A stretch of DNA of 64,000 nt from Anas platyrhynchos. Its lineage: Eukaryota; Chordata; Aves; Anseriformes; Anatidae. Position numbers and translations under genes: made by a program. Shown one piece after another: positions 12,426 to 24,000 of this stretch (position 1 is its first letter; each line of letters begins with the position of its first letter). Location: positions 15,573,501 through 15,637,500 of the forward strand of contig NC_092621.1 in the NCBI RefSeq assembly GCF_047663525.1, written 5' to 3'. The notes under the pieces were generated by a model. The model worked only from the letters and a program-made list of their open reading frames with translations, did not search any database and had not been told where the DNA came from.

Positions 12426-12724
12426 TCCTCTGCTAAAAATGCAGCTGCAACTCAGTCTGAACTTAGTCATATTTATAAAAGGCGATTAAACAGCGCTGAG
12501 TGCGCGGGGAGTCTGTGCTCTACCAACACGCACACACAAGCATCGAACCTTCTAAAAACACAGAACGTTGCTTTTACAGATTCATAAGAAACCCCAGTAC
12601 GCCTGTACATATGTACAATCAGAAAGGTATCAATTGAAACATAAGCATGGCAAGGTTTTAAAAGGCAAGTATTTAACAAACAATCCTTTAAGTCTATTAC
12701 TATTAATATCCACGAGTGGGCTCA

Positions 12725-14250
12725 CTGTTGGGGTTGGTAATCCTGGTTGAAGTGCTCCCATATCTTCCATGACTTCACTGGTTTCTCTCAGACCATATAA
12801 TGGCCTCCATTTTCCATTCCTTTTCTTGATTACTATCAGCAGAGAATTCCAGGGGTAGTCATGGGAGCAGCGAAGGCCTGCAGAGGCAGTAGTGGCGGGG
12901 GCTGATTGTGCAGAGCAGGATCGGTGGCCGAGCCCGCAGCTCCCTCACTGCCTGGCAACCCACACGTCTGACTGTAAGGCCCCAGAGATTGCTCCCCGGT
13001 GCCAAGCAATCCCACCGCAACCTTGTCGTTTTTAGTAGGTCCCACACCTTGACATCAATTTGGTCCCATATTTCAGGATCATAAACTGTCTGGTTGTTAA
13101 TAAAGGAAATAAGCTGCAAGGTTACCAGGACAGTCCTTGTTCCTAAGGATGTGTGATTCCTCATAATGCGCAGCTGATTACCAGAGGGTCAGTTGTGTGT
13201 GTGGCTCCGCTTGTCTCAGCTTGAGCTTCTTCCCAGCTCCAGTGCCTGTTTCCAGCAACTTTCTGTGCGAGCCTCTTGGAGCAGTTTGCTGAGTTTGGCC
13301 GAACCTATCTTCATGAGGCGATCAGTGTGCCTGTTCCTGTCCTGGTCTCCTTTCTGCCAGCCTGTTTCTTTTCATTCCTTTTTTCATCACATCATGTTGC
13401 CTTTCCATCTTGAGGACGGGCTCCCCTCTAACACCCTTCGCCCTGCAGCAATCCTTTTCCAACAACTTTCCATTGGTCAAACAACTTTGCCTGGCAACAG
13501 CAAACCCCCAGCAACTTCCATGCCTTAACGGCTGCAGAATAAGCAACCCCAGAAGGCATGGCCTCTCCTGAATCACCCATCTTTGTGCCCTCTAAACTCT
13601 AAACTCTTTTACATTCCTGATGGTCTCATTGTTAAGAGTCTGATGTTACCACCAACCATGGGGCTTGCCGACCCCCATGGCCACACTCCCACATCTCCCC
13701 CTTCTTTATTAACATCAACCATTTTCTTGACATGAATTATTACTCCATAGATCACACTCCCTCCTCTTCTTTTGAATGTCATTAATTCTTGTCTTGGCTT
13801 CAAATTTGGCCGAGGCCAATTGAACCATAAGAAAGACTCTGTCTTCTTGAGGACATTCCACCGGGATTGTGATAAACTGCATTCAGTAATGTAATACAAG
13901 GAAGTAAGCACGGGATTGTTAGTAGTCCCAGGATCTTTTCCCTTTCCTCCAAGTGCAATTCAATATTGGGTTTCTTTCCTCTGCTTTAACTCACCCAGAT
14001 TCAAAATAGTAAAATTCACTGGATTACAGTCATCACATACATCAAATTTGATTGATAAGGGCTTACTAAAATTTGTGGTGGTGAGACTTTTCCCAATTAA
14101 CCTTCCTCCTTACTCCATGTATCACATCCTCTTTTTCTTCCTCCTCCTCAGCCAGCCCCGCGCTGGGGTGAAGGGAGTGGGAACTGGGGCTGCAGAGAAA
14201 CCCAGAGTGGTTACTGACTGGTTTTTGAGTATTCCTGAGGAGATTGAGTA
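12725..14250 (-). mobile_element. Endogenous retrovirus-derived sequence, minus strand
   Basis: On the minus strand, sequence up to about 13,790 could be the end of an env-like transmembrane/cytoplasmic region. A polypurine tract follows at 13709-13694 (AAGAAGGGGGAGA core), then TGTGGGAG at 13693, as at the start of an LTR. The LTR-like part would run to about 13.2 kb; I could not fix its 3' end or a primer-binding site. Beyond it, 13164-12860 is open for about 101 codons and resembles a retroviral matrix (gag-like) segment. Everything is broken and non-functional. Assignment rests on organisation and general resemblance; family and exact limits are unknown. Confidence 0.45.
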
Positions 14251-14369
14251 AAATAACAACAAAAACAACAAAACAAACAAACAAAAACCTAATGCTGAAA
14301 GGCTAGTGACTGACCACGCATAAAACAACAACAAAAAAAACCACAACAGTACTGACTAAAACCACGCCT

Positions 14370-14825
14370 TTTATTAGAAAACAATAGGTATAAATCTTGT
14401 GGGCAACTTTATTCAATATGGAGTCATTGGGGTGACTTTAATACTTAACTACTTGGTGTCAGTTTCTGGACAAAAGCATGTTTTTACCATTAAAATGCCT
14501 CCCCCCAAGTTACCCTGGTAAGTTCTAACCAAGTTGGTCACACAAACCTCTACAAAGCTACACAACTTGAACAGACATTCATACACTCAGACGTAGCAAT
14601 GTCACGTCAGATCTCTCATTTACCAAGTGGTGCCCCACTATTTGGCCCCTAATTTTTGCCTATCCACATTATACAACTGTGGTATTACAATAACAAATTA
14701 CAGATGTAATTTGTCTGGCAAGGCATTTAATTGCTGCCGTCTCATCCTTCATCCCTCTTATACTTCAAAGCCTCTTCAGACATAGCTGGGACAGCTCCTT
14801 GGAGGATACAATGTATTACAGATTT
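14370..14825 (-). other. C5orf34: Probable C5orf34 3'UTR with polyA signals
   Basis: Sequence directly downstream of the C5orf34 stop. Two minus-strand AATAAA hexamers lie at 14413-14408 and 14375-14370, about 410-450 nt after the stop. They are reasonable polyadenylation signals and would end the transcript just before the retrovirus-like sequence. Confidence 0.5.
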
Positions 14826-15019
14826 TCACTTCCCAGAAGCAGCAAGCAGAGATTCAATATCTTGAATTATTTTAGAGGTTTTTTCCAAAGCCTCCAAGAT
14901 GCACCCTTCATTGAGTTCTTCAGTATCAGTTCTATTCTCTGTTTTTCCAACAGCAATTGTAGATGGATTGTTTTTTGCAGCTGCTGTCCTTTGTGGAACA
15001 TTGCTATTATCCAATATAT
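14826..15019 (-). CDS. C5orf34: C5orf34 coding exon 12 (last)
   Basis: Completes codon 575 and adds 576-638 plus stop at 14828-14826. It ends LEALEKTSKIIQDIESLL, matching the human C-terminus. Acceptor is CATGCTAG. Confidence 0.94.
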
Positions 15020-18000
15020 CTAGCATGAGTTTGTCAAGAAAAATTCAAAGCCTTCCTCCTAATAACGAGAAAAACGCTTTGCCGTATCATAATCATGATT
15101 CTGCATTACAGAGGCTCACATTTCATACCACAGTAATTACATAAAACTAAAAAATGCTAATGTTTCTAGAAAATGTCTTTAACTAAGGCTTCTATTTGCC
15201 CAATAGTTAATTTAAAGGAAACTGATGTTACATTGCAAAGTTTCATAGCGTGTATGTTTTTTCATCCTAATAAAATTAAAAGCCAGCATAAAGAGAGTTT
15301 TACACTCCCTTTAAAAAAAAAAAAAGGCACTGCATACTCTGCATACTTTGTGAGCTGGTTGGACAATCCTGAGGTAGGTGATAAATAAGACAGCATTTTA
15401 CTGCAACAACATGCCAAAAGGCAATTGTACCATCCCTCTTTCAAGAACAGATTAGCAGATGGTTTTAGTGGAATTAATATATAATCTATTCATAGTATAT
15501 ATATTATATATAATAAATGGTGAACTTCAATACTCATTATGGGAATTCCCTATTTTGTTAATGTTTTTATTTTATTTTGTACTCTGTTCTTATTGCTAGT
15601 GCTGTTGTAAAGGAATTGAACAAGATTAATGAGAAAACAGTGACTTAAAAAGGTGCTTTAAGAATCAGGTAAAGCAGTAAAAAGCAGGTGAGAACAGAAT
15701 AGAGAGCTTCTGATGTTCTGAAAATGCAGGTCTGAGTATACAGATGAACAAAAGAATATCAAAGTAAAAATCTTCACAGCTTTCAAAAGGATACAGTTAA
15801 ATCTCTGTATTTTTTCAAGCTCAGCATCAGCAGACCTGTCCAAGAAAATAAAGATTTTTATCATAGTATCTAAAAAGCTTCTCAACTGTACTTTTGTACA
15901 CCAGATTTTAATTTCAATTCTCAGAAATACAGAAAATTAGAAAGAGAACTCTAAGCAAAAAAAAGCATTTTTTTCATACTACTAGCCAATGGCTGCATTT
16001 GTTAATCATTTGTTTTCTAAAAATCAAGGCTCATCTCTAAAAATAGACTCTTTGCTGTATATTTATGTGTGTATATATAGATAACATTTTTGTTTCACCA
16101 TCTACTCCATCTACTGCATCTGCTATAATGTGATAAGTGAATCTGTAATGAGATTCATATATCACATTTGTAATATCTGATTATGTAACTACATGATGTC
16201 ACTAGACCTTTGGTCAGTAGCATTTATTAAGAAGGACAAATACATAACAGGTCCAGGTGTCATTTAAAAGTTCAAAGTACTATTTTGGACAGCTTGCCGT
16301 TCTGTTAAAAGTTGCCTTTCTTAGTTTAGTTTCTCATTTTCACTTTGCAAGATATTATTTCTATAACATTAATCTTATAGTAATATTTGGCAAGGTCACC
16401 ATAATTCTATTTTTAGGTGAAGCAGAAGCAACATAAAATAAACTTCACCTAGAATTCAACTTACTGTACATTTTAAGTTCCAACAGAGAAATATGAAGTC
16501 ACACAAAATAAAAGGATTTACAGTTTTCTTTTTGGATCCTTAGGAAATGCTGTCTATAAAATTCAGAGTTTATAGTCTTTTTGAGTTTTATTTTCAACAT
16601 TATTTAGAATAAAAATGAGTACCAATTTTCTTCAGTTACAGAGTGTGCGGTATGTTCAGGAGTCTCTTTGCTTTCATTCAAACTTCTGCACCATTCTATT
16701 ACTGTTGTGATGTATCTGTTAACATGAAAAAAAGTTATTTAGATGAGAAACACACTGTTAATTCAAGATAGAAACAAACAAACAAAAAAGGCATTAAGCA
16801 ATGAATCTGGATTCAGCAAAAAACATGACTAAAAGTCTAGCCTTTTCCCTATGTTTCTTTGCCCTTTTTGGATTCACACTTTTAAAAAAGAATATCCTTC
16901 ATATTTAAATCTATAGAGTCACAGAAAATTATAACAAAGCCATCTGATTTGAAATGAATAGTGTACAAATGTTATTTTTTGTGTGTGCATATCTGCTTGC
17001 TGAAATGCAGCAGAGTAAGCTTCTGATGATTTGCATAATAAGACTGCAATTAGAGCAAGCAGATTAGAGAAAGCAGTCTGTAGGCAGAGGTCAATATCTG
17101 TAATAAAGCAAAAATTGGATAAAGTGCTTTTCAGCTCTAGATGCCAGCTTTATACAGCACAAAGATATTTTTTTTGCTTACCCACTGATTTAAGTGCCAA
17201 GTTGGAGCTCTAGTTTGAGGTTGGCTGATTTTATTTTTTTTTAAAGACATTACATTTCCATAACAATTATACTGGAATGACTGAATGCAGTGATCCTGAG
17301 TCATACAGTTCCTGAATCTTAGCCAGATATGTGTTTTTTATCATTATGTATTTGGGCTTTTTTTTTTTTCCTCTGATGTATTTCCAGAAAAAAAAAAAAA
17401 CATTTCTACATATAAAAGGGTTTGCTTAGAGTTCTTTACTTATAAATTATTTAAACTACTTATACCTTTCATAGATTCCAGGATGACTTATTTTTATCAG
17501 CTGCTGTACCCCATCAGGAGTAGTTAGCTTACACCAACCTACATTTTCATTTACCTTAGAAGGGAAAAAAAAATTAGTATTAATTTTCTGCTTTAAAGAA
17601 AAGAAAAAAAAAGCAAGTGAATAACATTTGCTAATTTAAAAATTAAATTATCTGTGAACACTCCACTTTAAAGTTTGTGTTTTGCTATAAGTTGCCTATA
17701 TTCTGCTATCACAGATATGGGGGGAAAAAAAGGAAAACCTGGCATAGACAAACACTGTTTTTTGTGCTGTTTGAGATATTTCCAATAATGTGTAGGGATG
17801 TTTCCAAACCTGTAGTACTTTAGTTTCTTCCTACGTTTATCATTAATGAGTGTACAGATTTGAGCTGGCTCACATCATAAAGTTACAATATCTTTTAAGA
17901 GGCTAAGTATCACACTTTTATTGTTTATAGTACACATATCCTCAGGAACATCTTTTTGTGTCTAGTCACCATAGGGTAAAAGCAAAGAGATGGAAGCCAA

Positions 18001-21000
18001 AAGTCTCAGCAGTCAACTTTAAATTCCACTATGACATAATTTTCTCTGTATTGCCATTTTACCACCATTGCCATTTTCACCACTTTGTAGCGCAAAAGTC
18101 ATCATTATCTTTTTACTTCATTATTCAGTAGATTAAAAAAAATATTAAAAAAAATATGTAATTCCATATCCACAAGGCTACTCCTGAGCAATTTTTCACT
18201 ATTCAGTTGCTCAATTATAGATATTTTGAAATAACACCAGGACCACCACCACCACCTTCTTACACTGATATGAGTGACTTTTTAAAAGGATACAATTTTA
18301 TTTATCTTTTAGGCATGAATTATACACTAAAGTATTTTTCCTCCTCAGTTTCTGGGTAAAATACTCACAATCCATTTTGCTGTCTTTATGTGCTGTGTAG
18401 TTCTATGCCTATTATACTAGCTTGATAGCAAGCCATGGCAGAAAACTGCTTTGAATCACGACTCTATCAAAAGAGCTCAGTTTGTATTTTATAGACAGAA
18501 AAACTCTTGATTTACTTACCCCATTAGTTTCCTAATAACACTTTTTAATGAAGAGTTTTAAGAGTAGTGTATAAGCCATAAGTTACCTGAATCTTTCTAC
18601 AACCAGAGCTGAAATCCCAAACCATATTCAAGGTGATTCCATCCCTAAAAGTAGCATGGACTTTATAGTCTGAGTATACAAGAAGTCTTCCAATGCTAGG
18701 AATAACCTTTTCATCCAGCAAAACAGGCAATGTTTCCTGTCCGTCTGTCTCAGGTACCTAGAACCAAACAAGGACATAAAAAAGAGGAAATGTCACAGCT
18801 GGTTGTATCTCTCCCAAATTTTCATGTTTTTCTAGACCATAAGCAGCTCTCTTTATCATGCAATTCACTGTTTTCTGCTTCACCAATTTACCTTAACAGT
18901 CTGTGGTGATGGTTCTCAGTTATATACCTTTTCATCTTTGCTTAAGATTTTTCCCTCTAGAATTGGTCCTACTCCCTATAGCACATTCAGTCACCTTTGT
19001 AACATGGGAAGATTTATAAATCTTCAGCTACATACCATCTTCCAGCAGCAGAGATGATAGTTAGGAATTAATGATAGTTTTGTCTTGTAGCAGTACAGAA
19101 GCATTCTGAGGAAAAAAAGTATTAAATATTAAGAATTTTGTCCTTATTTAGTATCTTCTACGCAGCTGTGATCTTTGTTCTGTAAGTTACAGATGCCACC
19201 AGTGATATTATAAATTTGCTTAATTTTCATATGTAATAATAAGTATCACATGTAATTTTAATTATTGTCCTTTCACAGTTAGAGGAGTTAATATAACAAC
19301 AATGAAGGAGAAAAATAAGTTACTTGGTTGCCTGAGTAATGATGGAGGATATAGAGTATGGACTTCCTGGTACATCAGGAGGAAGACTGTTTACTGAATA
19401 CATCTTCTCTTCTCTCTGCAGTAAAGAGCAGAAGAAACAGTAGTTATTTATAGGTACTGTAGCATGACAAAACTATTTATAATCTTGAAAGAGATGAAAT
19501 TTCTGACCTCCCAGACAACTCTAACCACATTTAAATTAATCGAGAAGATAGGTATCTCCTTTAAAAGCTAAAACAAACACACAAACAAAAAATGCAGTTG
19601 TATCCATCCCTTAAGTCTAAGACACATTCACAGTTTTCATACACTCAGCATGGACCAATAGGTTATTTTATCAGTGAGTATCGTTCATTACTGAGTAACT
19701 ACATTTTACTACAAGTTAGAGGCAAGGTTCAAAAGGTGCAGCATTGATCCTTTATACTGCTTTAAAAATACAAATATCCAAATCTAAGAAGAAAACATTG
19801 AAATTAGCACACACAACTCAATAAACTTAAAAGAAAAAAAAAATAAAGTTAAGAAAGAGAAGTGGAATAACAGCGATGCTAAAAAAACTAATCACTTGAA
19901 AGCAAAGTAGAATCACATGAATAAGGGGTCTTGACTTTAGACTACATATCCAAATGTCTTAAAACACAGCTGCTAAATTGAAGGAATTCTGAACGTATTT
20001 TTAAACAGTTTTATTCCTACCTTGTTTGTTCCTTTCTGGATTGCATAATGCACGAAGTAGTTTCCCAAAAAAGCTCCTTCAGACTTGAAAAATGATTCAT
20101 CACCAGGGTAAATTTCTGCAATGTTTCTTTTGCCATGGATAAATCTAAGAGAAATAAGAAGACTTTTAACAAGTATTTAAAATGCTGTATCACTAGACAG
20201 TACAGAATAAAGCACTAAACATATTTTCAACAACTCTCAAAGGAAAAACTTTATACTGTTTCACAAACAGTAGGGCACACAAATTATTTTTTGATGATTG
20301 GCATTACCAAGCTACTTTTGAAGGGTGGAGGTGGGGACAGGATTAGCATGTTCAGAAGGAGAGCCTTGTGTTGAGGTAGGTATCTCACAAAAGATGTTCA
20401 ATGCCCATTCCACTGAACACAAAATATACCAATGCAAAAGAAGGAAAAGATATTATTTTCAGGGGACCAGCCCTCACAGGTGTGCACAGAAAAAAAAAAA
20501 AAAAAAAAAAAGCTGAGAAATGAATGCTTCCTAAACAACCAAAGTCTTCATTTCTGCTGAACCTGTGGTTTTTTGTTTTTGTTTCTGTCTTGTTTTGTTT
20601 TGTTTAAGATTGCCAGTCTTTTTCTTGTGATCTTGGAGCATTACGCTTATTTAATGACTCAGTTCTGCACCATGTGGTCAGATGCCTAAACTTCAGTAAT
20701 GGGACTTTAAATATTACCGGGCCTTGTAAGACTAAGTATGGCTACTCACCAATAAATAAGTTTATTATTACATATTACTGAAAACACTGACAAAAATTTT
20801 GTTCAGATCAACTGAGAATCAAAAATCAACTGAGAAAAAAAAACAGCGTATGGGAGAAAGATGAAAGCTTTAGACTAATTATATTTTTATCAAAAATTTT
20901 TGAATGCTGACAGCGACTGTGACCCTTTCAAAGTTTGTATAACAGATTTGCAGAGCATACTTTACAAAATTCTTATTTAAATACAAACAAACCAAAACAT

Positions 21001-24000
21001 ACAGGCAAGCTGATTTTCCAGGAAAATCTACAGTAGAGTTTAGCTGCCTGTAACATGGGAATTACATAGGTCACCAAGACAAGCATTTCTAAACGTGAAA
21101 TCTTTAGCATCAATAGAAGTGATGTGATTTGCCAAAACAACAACAAAAAAAAGGCACTATAATTGTCAATGAAGTCTGTGGAAGTTACAGTTCTCTACTT
21201 AAGTCTCTTAAGAAATCTGACCACTTCTTTAAAAGCCTTAAGTATGATTTCAAAATTGTTTTTTCAGGCATACCTGCTTTCAGACCTGGAACTACAATGT
21301 ATTAGAGAATGTGAAGCAAATTTTAAGCTCTGTCTTTAAGCTCTAAGAACAAACAAATGGCAGCCATTAATAGAATCTTCCATAAAGATTGTATACAATC
21401 TCTAAAGGAATGGTAAAGGGACGAAGTAAGACATTTTATCTTGAAGTTTAATTCCCATACAAATTAAGTCCTTCAAAAATGAAATGCATGACTTCCTACA
21501 TACCTATAAAAAATACCTTCGCACCATACAATTTCAATTAGCTGAGGGTATGAATACATTCCAGACTCTTGCTTCTTTTGTAGAAAAAAGTCACAGAAAC
21601 TCCACCTGTATAAAATACAATAATAGCTTCAGTAAGATTGAATGTGTTTTTTTTTTTTTCTTGGCTGGTAATTACTTCTGTATCCTAAACAGAAATATTT
21701 TTCTATACCAAAACAGATGCATGCACAACTACTCAAAAGAAAATAGGCCATGTATTTCCAATGTCCTCTAGTTCCTAGGATACCTAACTAGTAACTAGTT
21801 CCTAGTTACCAAATTTATTTTCTCAAACCTACAATTATTTTTTCAACTATTTTTAGCAGGGCTGACAAAGAATATATGTCACTGTCCTACTTCAGAAGTA
21901 TCATCTATTCAGAACCGAAACAAAAACAGAAACTCAAACCCCAGCATGGTGTTCTTTTTCAGTACTCTCTTTTTCATTTACATAGCATATCAGAAATGTG
22001 TTTTTTTTTTGTTTGTTTGTTTGTTTTTTCCTCTGGACTAATGAGTTTTTATTTTTTGACAGTAGGATAAAGAATGTTGGTTTCACAAATTTCATGTTTC
22101 AAGAAGTTGCTAACAAAATAGGTTATGATTTTTTACTTCTTACAGTTAGATTTCAGTTATTTTGCTAAAGGTTGAAGTTCAGAACTGTAGACATATGTTA
22201 ACAACTAAGATGCAAACAGTTTAAATTACCTGTGTAAATGTGGTGCTCTGCAGCTTAGTGGCAAAGCTGTAGGCAAACGAGATACAGTTGAACATGCTTT
22301 GGGGTCTATTACAACATCTGCTCCTATAGATGTATGGTCATTTCCCTCACATGTTTTCATTTCAGTCTTAACAGTATGTAAGTTATAGCACATAAATGCC
22401 AAAGACAAAGGGTATTTCCATTCTTCTGGGTACGAGGAAACAGACCAACACTGTGTAACCCATGTGTATTCATAAGAACAGTTTGTGTAAAACATAGGAA
22501 CTCTATCTCTGTCTTTTTGGTCCTTTGGTTTGGTTGGGTCTCTGTATTTTCCTTCAGCACTGCCATGTTCATTCCTTCTATTTTCTGCTTTCGTTTGTCT
22601 TGATGACGTTTCTGGAAGAGAATTTTTACTTGATTTTCCATACTGATCTTCATTTTGATAGTTGCTGTTCTTCTGAGAGGAATGTGAATATGCTGCAGAT
22701 GGTTGGCTGACTTTGCATAAGAACTCCACAGTAAATTCTTGCTGCAATCCTGACAGGTGAAGGTGGGCATAACCGTCTAATGATGATATCTTCACATTGC
22801 CATTCTTCATACATCTTGTCAGGTCAGCAGTAACAAGGTCAGGCCATCTAACTTCTAAGACATCACTGAACAGAATCTAATACAAGAAAAAGGGTTGAAA
22901 TGTGCTTCAAAGTAAAACTTACATGCTTGCCAGAAATTACAATGGAGGGATTGTGAGTTTTTTGAAATAATTCATGTCTTCTGCATGCTGATGTATGGCA
23001 TAAAACATTAGTCTGTATTTATTTGCACACGTGAACTCAAAATATCTATCATTCAAATCATTTTCCTCCTGTTCTAACAGGATTATTTCTAGCAATATGC
23101 TTATAATTTAATACCCATTCATAAACCAGAAGGATGCATGGCCAACTGACCAGGCATAACTGCCCGCTGACAGCTATTTCAAACTTGTTAAGAAACACTG
23201 AAGAGAAAGCTCAAGATCAGGAAATGATCAATATCATTATACTGATCATATCTGTTATCAGTGGAATTCATGCAAAGTCCACATTAAAATTGTGTACACT
23301 GATATGCCATGTAGTCTGAATTCTCCTATTTATAAAATTAAGCCTGTAAAATGGCATATAATGTACCATGGCATATGCAATATGTACCATGTGCAATGGC
23401 ATATGTAATATGTTCTTAAATGAAGCAGCTGATTCTCTACAAATTGCTCCAAACAAACACTGCATCTACCTCAATCCCCAGGTTATAGCTTTAACCAAAG
23501 AGGTAGTATAGCTAAGTACATATAGCTAAATAAACACATATTAGCTAAATAAATATAGATAAATTTAGAAAATGCACTAATCACATTCTGAAAGAAACAA
23601 AACAAAATAAAACAAAAAACTCAAGATAGAGAGTGTTTTTCTAGGCACCTACAAATGTTCTGCCCTAAAAGGACATGCATTTGTTTGCATTGTCATTATG
23701 CCTGATCACTGCACAGGAAATACTCTTACTGTGCTCTCATTTGGAGACTCCAGGTAAAGTACTGGATCCTACATGAACAAATAAATGCAAACCCACTTCA
23801 AATAAGACCTGAAAAACTCTCTTAGCAGAAGAGTATTCATTCAGTTTAATCAGCTTTGTCCCACCTGACTGTTTGCTGTTTCAGCTGGGACAGAGTTAAT
23901 TTGTTCATTGTAGCTGGCGTGGTGCTGTGCTTTGGATTTAGGATGAGAATAATGCTGATAACACACCAATGTGTTAGTTGCTGCAGAGAGGTAATTTCAC

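Noticed and set aside
11806-12436. Long frames on both strands at about 12 kb
   Set aside because: They lie in a CpG island and have no recognisable domain.
22357-22770. Second minus-strand frame over C5orf34 exon 3
   Set aside because: Overlaps the correct frame, which alone matches the conserved protein and splices in phase.
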